Part shown: positions 54,204 through 62,061 of the stretch, piece after piece
Layout: every line of letters starts with the position of its first letter
How positions within the stretch are numbered: position 1 is the stretch's first letter
Assembly (NCBI GenBank): GCA_023229465.1
Contig: JALNZE010000004.1
Span: forward strand, 1-64,000
Direction of reading: 5' to 3'
Origin: Chitinophagaceae bacterium
GTDB taxonomy: Bacteria > Bacteroidota > Bacteroidia > Chitinophagales > Chitinophagaceae
DNA: 64,000 nucleotides
The notes under the pieces: model-generated
Told to the model about the DNA's origin: nothing
The model's database searches: none
The model's input: only the letters and a program-made list of their open reading frames with translations
Translations under genes and position numbers: made by a program

Positions 54204-55262
54204 ATGAAAAAGATTTTACTGATAGAAGATAACGATGATATCCGCATTAACACGGCTGAGATATTAGAACTGTCGAGCTATACAGTGATCGTGGCAGAAA
54301 ATGGCAAGGTTGGCGTGGAAAAGGCTATAGAGCATATGCCTGACCTTATTATTTGTGATATCATGATGCCTTTGCTTGACGGGTATGGGGTATTTCATGC
54401 TGTTCATAAAAATGATGCAATCAAAAACACACCCTTTATATTTCTGACTGCCAAAACAGAACATAGTGATTTCCGGAAAGGGATGGAACTGGGCGCCGAT
54501 GATTACATTACCAAACCCTTTAGCGGCACAGAATTGCTGAATGCGGTTGACAGCCGGCTAAAAAAACATGAACAGTTAAAACAGGAACTCTCTCCTGACC
54601 TTGACGGGCTGCAGCATTTAATGCGGGTGTCTTTTGGAAAAAGCCATTTACATTCTTTTACCAAAGACCGCAATATAAATAAGTACAGAAAAAAACAAGC
54701 CATCTATTCAGAAGGTAATCATCCCGGTAGTCTTTTTTATGTTTTGAAAGGGAAGGTTAAAGTATATAAGACGAATGAAAATGCTAAGGAATTAGTAACA
54801 GATCTGTACAGTCCGGGAGATTTCTTTGGCTATGTGGCCCTGCTGGAAGGAACCGTTTATAAAGATTCGGCGGAAGCGTTGGAAGATACAGAACTGGCTA
54901 TAATACCCCAACAGGATTTTGATGAACTGATGAATACCAACAGGGAAGCTGCACAAAAATTTATCCGCTTGCTGGCTAAAAACATCTCTGAGAAAGAAGA
55001 TCATTTATTGGGCCTTGCGTATAACTCTCTCCGGAAAAAAGTTGCTGAGGCGCTCATGCTCCTGCAAAAAAAATATCATAAAACAAAAGATAACCAATTT
55101 GTTATTGATATAACCAGGGATAACCTGGCAACTATTGCGGGAACAGCCACAGAGTCGCTCATTCGTACGCTAACCGATTTTCGTAACGAAAAACTGATCG
55201 ATATTAATGATGGCATGATTACTATCCTTAATGAAAAAAAACTGGAACACCTGATAAGCTGA
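54204..55262 (+). CDS. Response regulator with REC, cNMP-binding and Crp-type HTH domains
   Basis: 352 residues. Receiver 1-120 with Asp52 (IICDIMMPLLDGYG) and ITKPF; cyclic-nucleotide-binding-like beta roll about 150-260 (QAIYSEGNHPGSLFYVLKGK, YSPGDFFGYVALLEG); Crp HTH about 280-345. The recognition helix GTATESLIRTLTDFR keeps Glu317 and Arg321, the residues that read the TGA-N6-TCA core in Crp and FNR, while the Crp Arg180 and FNR Ser212 positions are Thr and Ile. It is the best candidate to bind the repeated TGAY-N4-RTCA sites around it. Paired with the kinase just upstream. Confidence 0.95.
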   Translation: MKKILLIEDNDDIRINTAEILELSSYTVIVAENGKVGVEKAIEHMPDLIICDIMMPLLDGYGVFHAVHKNDAIKNTPFIFLTAKTEHSDFRKGMELGADDYITKPFSGTELLNAVDSRLKKHEQLKQELSPDLDGLQHLMRVSFGKSHLHSFTKDRNINKYRKKQAIYSEGNHPGSLFYVLKGKVKVYKTNENAKELVTDLYSPGDFFGYVALLEGTVYKDSAEALEDTELAIIPQQDFDELMNTNREAAQKFIRLLAKNISEKEDHLLGLAYNSLRKKVAEALMLLQKKYHKTKDNQFVIDITRDNLATIAGTATESLIRTLTDFRNEKLIDINDGMITILNEKKLEHLIS

Positions 55263-55313
55263 TTTAGTTACCAGATCGCTGGTTAGGGTGGCTTTAGTCA
55301 ATGGATACATGAA

Positions 55314-55955
55314 TTATTCCGGATTCTTTAGTACCTGTTGTTTCACCATATTTTTCACGATCTTTCTGCCATACTCATGTCCCATGCTTTCTGAATTGTC
55401 GGAATCAAAAGATTGTGTTTGCACTGAGTACACTAATTTTTGTGTACTCATATCATACAAATTACTTTCCCAGAAAAATTTGGTATTGGTAACATAATAC
55501 CCCGGCTCATAGATACGGTGATACAAAGTAGTCCGGTAACCCCATAAACTGCTAAAATAATAACCATAGGGAGTAGCATATATATTACCCGGAATATATT
55601 TTCTTTCTTTTTTCTTATCTAATAATACAATTGTGATAACCGCGTCTATACCGCTATTCTTTAACTTGGCAATAGCGGTTGTTTCATCCATTTGCTCAAA
55701 GGTTTTTGGCCCATATTCTCCGAGGGATGAAATGGCGGTGTATCCAAGGTCCTTTAAATCTCCAACAAGATGATTTTCCATATTTTCCTGAATTCTCCGG
55801 TCGGCTTCCCGGGTAAGACATAATACAAGTATCCTGTTATATTTCTGCAGGGTGGTATTTTCAGCTTTCCAGGAAGAGGTTATTTTTGATGTGTTGCACC
55901 CTATAGCCATAGCCGTCAGTACAAGGATGAAACCAAGCCTTTTTATCGTTTTCAT
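55314..55955 (-). CDS. Lipoprotein of unknown function
   Basis: 213 residues. Lipobox around MAIGCNTSK (Cys20). Body has a DUF4136-like feel: YNRILVLCLTREADRRIQEN, LKNSGIDAVITIVLLDKK, then an aromatic Gly-Tyr stretch (ATPYGYYFSSLWGYRTTLYH) and FWESNLYDMSTQKLVYSVQT. Family not certain. Its promoter carries a Crp/FNR-type site, so it belongs to the stress regulon. Confidence 0.75.
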   Translation of the reverse strand: MKTIKRLGFILVLTAMAIGCNTSKITSSWKAENTTLQKYNRILVLCLTREADRRIQENMENHLVGDLKDLGYTAISSLGEYGPKTFEQMDETTAIAKLKNSGIDAVITIVLLDKKKERKYIPGNIYATPYGYYFSSLWGYRTTLYHRIYEPGYYVTNTKFFWESNLYDMSTQKLVYSVQTQSFDSDNSESMGHEYGRKIVKNMVKQQVLKNPE

Positions 55956-55980
55956 AAATAGTCTATTTGATAATCTAACC

Positions 55981-56023
55981 GCAATGTAGGTTTAATAAAG
56001 CCGCTGAAAAATGATTGCCATCA
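55981..56023 (-). promoter_or_regulatory. Crp/FNR-type site plus -7 box upstream of the lipoprotein gene
   Basis: TGAT-TGCC-ATCA (56012-56023), the exact inner FNR pattern. On the minus strand TACATTGC (55988-55981, a shorter -7 box) starts 29.5 bp after the site centre. The lipoprotein start is at 55955. Confidence 0.65.
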
Positions 56024-56051
56024 CTATAAAAGGAGATTTTGATCAACCTCT

Positions 56052-57629
56052 TTATTTCTTCTTCATCCACGAAAATTTTCCATAAACATCTTCATAAAAT
56101 ACTACCCGTCCGTTTGAATCCAGGCCAACTGGATTGTACCATACAATAACCGGCATATGTTCATCTGCATGCACTGTAATGGGTGACTGGTTTCGCAAAC
56201 ATCCTTTCTGTTCCAGTGTATCTATCGCAATTGGATTATTCTTTAAAATAAGGTGCCCCAATTCAATTGGTTTTTCCATCCGCATACAACCGTGGCTGAA
56301 GAAACGTTCGCTTAACGTAAATAATGATTTTGCAGGCGTATCGTGCAGATAAACACCATAAGGATTGATGAAGTTTAATTTTAATAAGCCCAATGAATTG
56401 TCGCAACCTGTGCTTTGACGGATGGTGTATGGAAAATAATCTTTGCTGAGTGCATACCAGTTAACCGAATAGGGGTTCACAATATTCCCCGCACTATTTA
56501 GTACCTGGAAATTGCCCGAATTAATGTACCCGGGATTCCGCCTGATAGATGGCAGCAATTCTTTGGTAGCGATACTATAGGGTACATGCCAGTAGGGGTA
56601 CAGTATCACTTCTTCTACAACGCTGGCCAGGGTGGGTGTAGGGGTAGATTTTTTGCCCACAATCATCCGCATGGCAAGGATGATTTCTTTATCGCGGTAC
56701 ACTTTCAGAAAAGCAGCAGGAATATTCACTACAATTACTGCCCGGTTTTGTGTAAGGCTATATAGCCACCGATAATAATTAACGGATAGGTTTAACTGCT
56801 TCACCCTTACCGATAGAGGGATGTTCAACTGACGAAGTGTGTTGCTCCCCAGTAAACCATCTGCCTGCAAATTGAATTGTTTCTGCACTTCTTTCAACTG
56901 CAGTTTGAGCAAACTATCCGATAAATGCTTATTGCCGGTATCAATGATTCCTAACTGTCGCAATTTTGAAACTAATGGAATATTCGGGGTACTTATTTTG
57001 CCGGAACTGATAAGAACTTCTCTGAAACCGGGTTCAGACAGTATTTTCCGAAATCCTTGTATCTTATTTTCAATCGCTTTGATTTCTGGTAAGGCAGGCA
57101 ACAGATCAGGTATCAGCAAATACAATTTTTTGCCGGAAATATATTCTGCCAGCAATGCCGGAATGTTACGGTAGCCCTGTTTTTGTTTCAGGCCATCATA
57201 TCCTAAAACCGGTTTTGTATTCCCATACGCAATATCATTGTAAAAATGTATGGCCACATCTGTCATACGGATCTCGGCTGTTAATGAATCATTGCTGTTT
57301 TGCAATCGGACTGTATGGCTGCTGTTATCGGCAGGATAGTTGAACTGATAGTCTTTTTCAGTAAGACCCAATTCTCCGGACAGGGTTCTTGCCTGTATGA
57401 AAATGGTAAGATTTGGTTGATTTTCTTCCAGTAGCCATGCAGTTCGATAATTTAAACGGGTATAAAATTCTTTTACCTGGGAGGTATGCCTGATACCGGT
57501 TTTGCCAATAAGTTTAGTGTCCGAAATAAACTGCCGCAGCCGTTCGGGGGTAATTTGAGAGAAGGCGGCAAAACTCCATAAACCGGCTAATAATAATGCG
57601 ATTACTTTTTCCAGGATCCGGCGTTTCAT
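56052..57629 (-). CDS. L,D-transpeptidase (YcbB/LdtD-type)
   Basis: 525 residues, signal peptide ending near SFAAFSQ. N-terminal scaffold (about 30-240), a peptidoglycan-binding helical part (LKEVQKQFNLQADGLLGSNT), then the YkuD catalytic domain with VNIPAAFLKVYRDKEIILAM, VHDT-like YLHDTPAKSLF and the SHGCMR motif with Cys448. Makes 3-3 cross-links in peptidoglycan, a typical envelope-stress response. Its start overlaps the upstream gene by 4 bases. Confidence 0.93.
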   Translation of the reverse strand: MKRRILEKVIALLLAGLWSFAAFSQITPERLRQFISDTKLIGKTGIRHTSQVKEFYTRLNYRTAWLLEENQPNLTIFIQARTLSGELGLTEKDYQFNYPADNSSHTVRLQNSNDSLTAEIRMTDVAIHFYNDIAYGNTKPVLGYDGLKQKQGYRNIPALLAEYISGKKLYLLIPDLLPALPEIKAIENKIQGFRKILSEPGFREVLISSGKISTPNIPLVSKLRQLGIIDTGNKHLSDSLLKLQLKEVQKQFNLQADGLLGSNTLRQLNIPLSVRVKQLNLSVNYYRWLYSLTQNRAVIVVNIPAAFLKVYRDKEIILAMRMIVGKKSTPTPTLASVVEEVILYPYWHVPYSIATKELLPSIRRNPGYINSGNFQVLNSAGNIVNPYSVNWYALSKDYFPYTIRQSTGCDNSLGLLKLNFINPYGVYLHDTPAKSLFTLSERFFSHGCMRMEKPIELGHLILKNNPIAIDTLEQKGCLRNQSPITVHADEHMPVIVWYNPVGLDSNGRVVFYEDVYGKFSWMKKK

Positions 57630-58084
57630 TCAGTCAGTGTTTTTTCTGAAAGGTAACAGTTAAACTCCATTTTCAACTTGTTAAACTGTGTTTCAACATT
57701 CACAATATTGTTCCGGAGCCGGTTCAACTTTCTGGTTACCTCTTTACTGATTTCTTTGTCTTCAAAAATATTGGTAGCCAGTAATTTATCCAGTTCCGTA
57801 ATATCGCTTCGTAGTAAACCAATCAATTCGTCTTCTTTTATAAAGCAACTCTGGAAGCTCTCAACTTCTTCCAGGAAACTGGTTGCGATTGTATTTTTAA
57901 GAACTTCAGAAAGCCTGTTTTTCATTTGAACATTTTCATCCATGATAAACCGTATCAACCGCTTCCAGGTATCGGTTTCATATTGAAATTGTCTCAATTT
58001 TAACCCTAATAGATACTCCCCCTGTTGCATACCGGCTATTGGTTGTGGTTTTGAATGGTGGTATTTGTATTTCGCTTCTGGCAT
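57626..58084 (-). CDS. Coiled-coil hypothetical protein upstream of the L,D-transpeptidase
   Basis: 152 residues, no signal peptide or membrane segment. Helical with heptads (LRQFQYETDTWKRLIRFIMD, KEVTRKLNRLRNNIVNVETQ, FNKLKMEFNCYLSEKTLTE). Family not recognised. The 4-base overlap with the transpeptidase gene means they are translated together, so it may take part in the same envelope process. Confidence 0.75.
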   Translation of the reverse strand: MPEAKYKYHHSKPQPIAGMQQGEYLLGLKLRQFQYETDTWKRLIRFIMDENVQMKNRLSEVLKNTIATSFLEEVESFQSCFIKEDELIGLLRSDITELDKLLATNIFEDKEISKEVTRKLNRLRNNIVNVETQFNKLKMEFNCYLSEKTLTE

Positions 58085-58106
58085 TATAATGAAATTTATA
58101 TAAAAT

Positions 58107-58130
58107 ACCCCGTCACCCTTTTGACGGGGT
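58107..58130 (-). terminator. Intrinsic terminator after hsp20
   Basis: ACCCCGTCA (58107-58115) and TGACGGGGT (58122-58130) form a perfect 9-bp stem with a six-base loop. On the minus strand it is followed by ATTTTATATAAATTTC. It ends the hsp20 transcript before the coiled-coil gene. Confidence 0.8.
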
Positions 58131-58150
58131 CTAAGCCATAGATACCCGGC

Positions 58151-58594
58151 TTATTTTACAGCAATGTGTTTAGCTGAAGGTTTTTTTGCTGCCTCAGAAC
58201 GGGGCAGCGAAATTTTCAGAATGCCATCTTCATACTTAGCTTCAATCTTTTCCTTGTTGATTTCTTCCGGCAATGTGAAGCTCCGGCTGAATGAGGAATA
58301 GCTGTACTCTTTCCGGGTAAACTTTTTGTCTTTTTCTTCCCTGTGCTCTTCCTTCTGACTGCTGATGGTAAGCATACTGCCATCTACATCAATTGTAAAG
58401 TCTTCTTTTTTCAATCCGGGTGCGGCCAATGATACCAGGTAGGTATCTTTTTGTTCCGTAATGTTTACCGCAGGTACATTCATTGTACGGTTCCATACAT
58501 TGCCATTATCAAACCATTCGTTCCATGGTTTAAAAAATTCACCAAATACAGATGGCATTCTTTCTGTTGTTCTGGCTAAAGCTTGCGTTCCCAT
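58151..58594 (-). CDS. Hsp20/alpha-crystallin family small heat shock protein
   Basis: 147 residues. Alpha-crystallin domain from about 40 to 135 (NITEQKDTYLVSLAAPGLKK, DFTIDVDGSMLTISSQKEEH, RSFTLPEEINKEKIEAKYED, GILKISLPRSE). The C-terminal tail ends KKPSAKHIAVK. Holdase chaperone in the cytosol. Strong AGGAGG-like ribosome binding site (complement of CCTCCT just upstream), unusual in this genome. Its promoter has two Crp/FNR-type sites. Confidence 0.96.
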   Translation of the reverse strand: MGTQALARTTERMPSVFGEFFKPWNEWFDNGNVWNRTMNVPAVNITEQKDTYLVSLAAPGLKKEDFTIDVDGSMLTISSQKEEHREEKDKKFTRKEYSYSSFSRSFTLPEEINKEKIEAKYEDGILKISLPRSEAAKKPSAKHIAVK

Positions 58595-58640
58595 AGTTGT
58601 TCCTCCTTTTTTTTATTTATTGTCGACTATTTTTAACAGG

Positions 58641-58705
58641 CAAATATATTTTATAAACAGGGTGTAATCAACGACAGTGGTCAGTAGGGTTTATGAGAGT
58701 GGTCA
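58641..58705 (-). promoter_or_regulatory. Tandem Crp/FNR-type sites and -7 box upstream of hsp20
   Basis: The proximal site CGAC-AGTG-GTCA (58672-58683, one mismatch to TGAY-N4-RTCA) has its centre 29.5 bp before TATATTTG (58648-58641 on the minus strand), an exact TAnnTTTG. A second site TGAG-AGTG-GTCA (58694-58705) lies exactly 22 bp further upstream. Both share AGTGGTCAG. Confidence 0.65.
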
Positions 58706-58782
58706 GGTAATATAAACGTTTCATTAGGAGTGCTGTTCAGAGGGGGGCACAATGTGCGGGAGAGGTAACGGGGAGAGGCTAA

Positions 58783-59970
58783 TCAGGTATCAGTTTTTCG
58801 TTTATAATAAAAAGTAACCATGTGAAAAAGTATGCGGATAAATTTGTAAGAAAACCAACGTACAAACTGTTTGACAATATTTTTGGTTTCAGTGTTTTTT
58901 TCTTTGGTAATGGCGATACAATCATTCTGAATAATTGTTTCCAGGGTTTGCTCCACCCCGGTTGCAAAAGCAGGGTTTCTGACGTCTAGGTTCAGTTCAA
59001 TACTGGCATAGGCGCTGATATCGTTTAAATTGTAGGATCCTATCGTTAACCATTCACTGTCGCAAATGGCAATCTTTGCATGTAAAACTGCCGGCTGATA
59101 TTCATTTAAGGTGATGTTATTTCGTAAAAGCCAGTCGTATAGCCAGCGTTCCGCGTGTTTTGCCAGCATGATATCTGAACGGCCCGCTGTAATTACTTTG
59201 ATTTTTACACCCCGTTTTGCCGCATTACTCAATAACCTTCGAATGACTTTCCCGGGTAAAAAATAGCTGCATAAAATAGTGATATGCGAGTGCGCATTCC
59301 GGAACATTTCACTATAAGTTGCGGAAATCTCATTTTTATTGCTTACCCAGTCATTTCGCCTCATTCTTACCAGGCAGGTTTCTTCATCCCTGAAACTGAA
59401 AAACGGGGCTATTCCGCTACAGGGTGATGTATCCACTTTTGCAGGAAAATTGTTCCATGTCTTCCAGCAAAGCTCACAAAGTTCTTTGGCAATCTCACCT
59501 TCAGCGTAGAGTGACAAATCAAACCAGGCCGGTTTCCCAGGCATATCGTTATACCGGTTGGAAATATTGATACCACCAACAACGGCAAACCTCATATCCG
59601 TTACACAGATTTTATGATGCATCCGCCTCCCGAAATAAAAATACCTGCTTTTAAACAGGGGCTCAAATAAACGAAAATGAATACCGGATACGATTAGCTC
59701 GTCTTTAAATTTGCGTGAGATTGACTGTGAGGCATACCCGTCTGCCAATAGATACACTTCCACGTTTCTTTTAACAGCTGCTTTTAACGCATCGGCAACC
59801 ATACGGCCGGTTTCGTCATCGTCATAAATATATGTCTGCAGGTGTATACTCTCAGTGGCCTGGTTGATTAATTTCAGCAGCAGGTCAAAATACGCTTTAC
59901 CACCGCGTATTAATGCTACTTTATTAAGGGCCGAATATTTCTGAGTTGATTTGTGTTTTACGGCGGGCAT
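58783..59970 (-). CDS. Phospholipase D family protein (cardiolipin synthase-like)
   Basis: 395 residues. Two HKD motifs: HHKICVTDMRFAVVGG and HAKIAICDSEWLTIGSYN, so both halves of the active site are present. Opening region FDLLLKLINQATESIHLQTY is typical of bacterial cardiolipin synthases, but the usual N-terminal membrane helices are absent. A basic, hydrophobic C-terminus (FVRWFSYKFIRILFHMVTFY) may associate with the membrane. Probable membrane-lipid remodelling enzyme. Confidence 0.9.
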   Translation of the reverse strand: MPAVKHKSTQKYSALNKVALIRGGKAYFDLLLKLINQATESIHLQTYIYDDDETGRMVADALKAAVKRNVEVYLLADGYASQSISRKFKDELIVSGIHFRLFEPLFKSRYFYFGRRMHHKICVTDMRFAVVGGINISNRYNDMPGKPAWFDLSLYAEGEIAKELCELCWKTWNNFPAKVDTSPCSGIAPFFSFRDEETCLVRMRRNDWVSNKNEISATYSEMFRNAHSHITILCSYFLPGKVIRRLLSNAAKRGVKIKVITAGRSDIMLAKHAERWLYDWLLRNNITLNEYQPAVLHAKIAICDSEWLTIGSYNLNDISAYASIELNLDVRNPAFATGVEQTLETIIQNDCIAITKEKNTETKNIVKQFVRWFSYKFIRILFHMVTFYYKRKTDT

Positions 59971-60090
59971 GAGTTATGTATTCATTTTATATAACGCCTT
60001 TCGAATTTTCAGAAAGCCACTGTTAAGTTATTCATATTTCAAGAACTCCACAACCTGATTCTGCCTCTTGGTAAAATTATTTAATGAAAA

Positions 60091-60123
60091 GGGGCTGTCT
60101 CAATCTTGTATTAAGACAACCCC
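60091..60123 (-). terminator. Intrinsic terminator after the BON gene
   Basis: GGGGCTGTCT (60091-60100) pairs with AGACAACCCC (60114-60123), one mismatch, 13-base loop. On the minus strand it is followed by TTTTCATTAAATAATTTT. It separates the BON gene from the phospholipase-D-like gene. Confidence 0.7.
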
Positions 60124-60178
60124 ATCGGCAATTGTATTCCTTGTTTTTAAAGTGGTAGCTGCCGGATTTTCTTTTAAT

Positions 60179-60850
60179 TTATACAAAATATTCCGGCGAT
60201 TCAACTTCCAGCTTGCTTTCAACACTACTGATTCCGGGCGCTAACCAGGCTGTGCTTTCTGCATCTTCCTTTTCAGCAAAGGAACGAACCTTGCCACGAA
60301 GAATAGCCTTACTTCCGGTAACATCTACTGATATCCTCGCTGCATCAAAAGTTGCATTCCGGTGAAAGGCGTTACTGATTTTTTGCTGAATCTCAAAGGC
60401 AGAAACTTTTGGTTTTACCGTGATATGGTTAATCACAGAACGCACACCTGTCAGATTCTCTATTGCCAGGCACGCGTTTTTTCGTTGATACTCCCATTCC
60501 GCCTCACCATCAAGCCTTACAATGCCATCTTCTACTTTTATCTTAATTTTTTCTTCCTGTACCCCTGAGTGCCATTTCAGTGCATTGAGTACGGATTCTG
60601 CAATCTCCGTATCCGTTTTACGATAGGAGGGAGAAGCGCCTACCTGTATATCTTCTGCAACTATTTTTACACCAGACACTCTTTTAGCAGCTCTCTCCGC
60701 AGCCAGTTTTTCTGCATAGGTATCTACCTGTCCGGAAAGAGTAACAATTCCCTGCTTAACAGCCACCCCGATTTCTGAAGCCATTATAATTGGCTCCCAT
60801 TTAAGTTCGGCAATCACATCTTTTTGAATCTGAATATCACTTTTCATCAT
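60179..60850 (-). CDS. BON domain-containing protein (three BON domains)
   Basis: 223 residues with three consecutive BON folds of about 65-70 residues: IAELKWEPIIMASEIGVAVK with GIVTLSGQVDTYAEKLAAER; VLNALKWHSGVQEEKIKIKV with GIVRLDGEAEWEYQRKNACL; ISNAFHRNATFDAARISVDV with KAILRGKVRSFAEKEDAEST. No signal peptide, so unlike OsmY it appears cytosolic. Family members are osmotic or general-stress proteins that may bind phospholipid or potassium. Confidence 0.93.
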   Translation of the reverse strand: MMKSDIQIQKDVIAELKWEPIIMASEIGVAVKQGIVTLSGQVDTYAEKLAAERAAKRVSGVKIVAEDIQVGASPSYRKTDTEIAESVLNALKWHSGVQEEKIKIKVEDGIVRLDGEAEWEYQRKNACLAIENLTGVRSVINHITVKPKVSAFEIQQKISNAFHRNATFDAARISVDVTGSKAILRGKVRSFAEKEDAESTAWLAPGISSVESKLEVESPEYFV

Positions 60851-60891
60851 TTTTGGTTTTAGGTTAAAAAATTTGGTTTTTTATGGAGATC

Positions 60892-60922
60892 AAAGAAACG
60901 GTAAACTATAGGTAGTTTCTTT
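60892..60922 (-). promoter_or_regulatory. Nested inverted repeats upstream of the BON gene
   Basis: AAAGAAAC (60892-60899) and GTTTCTTT (60915-60922) enclose AAACTA-TAGG-TAGTTT (60903-60918); both pairs are perfect. It lies 42 bases before the BON start and shows no TGA-N6-TCA core, so it would be a different operator or a 5' hairpin. Confidence 0.4.
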
Positions 60923-61007
60923 GAACATTGCTTTTGTTGGGTTTCACGGAAACCTGTTTAACTGTTAGCCGGTGCCGGTATACAGCCGGTAATTTTCAGG
61001 GCGCCTT

Positions 61008-61532
61008 TTATACATGCATTGCAATGAGCGTTTTGGCCAGGGTATTTATTTCGTGGTTGGCTAATTGAGACAGGCGATCGTCTATCTGTTTTTCATTTAC
61101 TTCAGCTTCATGAAAAACAGCAGCCTGTTTGTCCATTCCCAAAGCATTGGCAAATGCAGCAGCAGTACCATATGTACTAATTTTGAAATGATTGATAACC
61201 TGTATGCAGGCCAGCAGGCAGGCATCCTTTACTTCAGCGTCGGTACATTGCGCCAGTTTTTCATCTGTTTCCTCAATAAACGCGAGCATGATGCGGTTGG
61301 TCAGGCAGAGGGAGGTTATGTTTTCTTCCTCAAAAAATTTGTCCATTTTATCTACATGTTCCTGTACCATGTCGAGATAGGTCTGAAGCACAGTTTTAAA
61401 TTTTAAAGAACTTGCCAGGTTGATCCATCCCGGCAGGCTTTTTTTTAACTCAATTTCTGCACTGGTAAACTTGTGGGCATCATAGTCGAGGAGGGTATGA
61501 AGCGTATTGATGTGTTGATTAGTCTCTATCAT
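61008..61532 (-). CDS. DUF892 family protein (YciE/YciF ferritin-like)
   Basis: 174 residues from ATG 61532 (MIETNQHINTL); a longer frame to 61595 would run through the promoter. Four-helix, ferritin-like pattern: LHTLLDYDAHKFTSAEIELK, LQTYLDMVQEHVDKMDKFFE, EVKDACLLACIQVINHFKIS, FHEAEVNEKQIDDRLSQLAN with the Glu/His spacing of the DUF892 diiron family. Stress protein, perhaps iron-binding. Confidence 0.85.
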   Translation of the reverse strand: MIETNQHINTLHTLLDYDAHKFTSAEIELKKSLPGWINLASSLKFKTVLQTYLDMVQEHVDKMDKFFEEENITSLCLTNRIMLAFIEETDEKLAQCTDAEVKDACLLACIQVINHFKISTYGTAAAFANALGMDKQAAVFHEAEVNEKQIDDRLSQLANHEINTLAKTLIAMHV

Positions 61533-61551
61533 AAAATCATATTTTATTCCG

Positions 61552-61594
61552 CAAAAATAGCACACAGTATATCTTTTAATAATGACCTCTATCA
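61552..61594 (-). promoter_or_regulatory. Crp/FNR-type site plus -7 box upstream of the DUF892 gene
   Basis: TGAC-CTCT-ATCA (61583-61594). On the minus strand TATTTTTG (61559-61552), an exact TAnnTTTG, starts 29.5 bp after the site centre. The start codon is at 61532. Confidence 0.72.
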
Positions 61595-61652
61595 TGCAAA
61601 CCCTTGATAGTTCTCAATAAGGGCTATTGTTTTTTAAATAACCCCATCAGGC

Positions 61653-61718
61653 TGATAACAATCAATAGAAAAGCTGATGAACAGCATTTATAAAGGGCAG
61701 GAAATGACTTTACTTTGG
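61653..61718 (+). promoter_or_regulatory. Possible tandem Crp/FNR-type promoter for the Pro-rich gene
   Basis: TGAT-AACA-ATCA (61653-61664) is a perfect FNR-like core. A weaker TGAT-GAAC-AGCA (61675-61686, one mismatch) lies 22 bp downstream, the same tandem spacing as at hsp20. TACTTTGG (61711-61718) is a possible -7 box 30.5 bp from the second centre, one base off the usual distance. Confidence 0.4.
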
Positions 61719-61847
61719 GCGATTATTAAAGTGAGGAAACTATTTTTGATAAAGTTGGAATGAGATATACGGGAAAAACAGGGCTGCTGTTCGCAGCAGG
61801 TGTACCCTCTTTTAAATAAAGGTTCTCATAACAAATGCGGCAGATTT

Positions 61848-62033
61848 ATGGAAAAGAAAAAGAAAACAGGGAAACCGGTTGAAATTCCATCCCCGGAAAA
61901 ACAACCGGAGATAACACCAACCTTTGATCCGGCAGAACCGGTGGTACCTGAAGTGGATCCTGATTTTATTCCTGATGATGATCCCGGGGAGAAGCCTCCT
62001 TTTGAAATTCCTCCTCCCGGTGAAGGGCCTTAG
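61848..62033 (+). CDS. Short proline- and acid-rich protein
   Basis: 61 residues from ATG 61848. A Lys-rich start (MEKKKKTGKP) is followed by a Pro/Glu/Asp-rich body with repeated PxP and PEVDPDFIPDDDPGEKPP, ending PPPGEGP. Likely disordered. No family recognised. It is 28 bases before the PEBP-like gene. Confidence 0.6.
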   Translation: MEKKKKTGKPVEIPSPEKQPEITPTFDPAEPVVPEVDPDFIPDDDPGEKPPFEIPPPGEGP

Positions 62034-62061
62034 TTTTTCAAAGAATATAAATTGAAACGGG

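Noticed and set aside
55270..55283. ACCAG-ATCG-CTGGT hairpin as a terminator after the response regulator
   Set aside because: Stem of five base pairs and no following T run.
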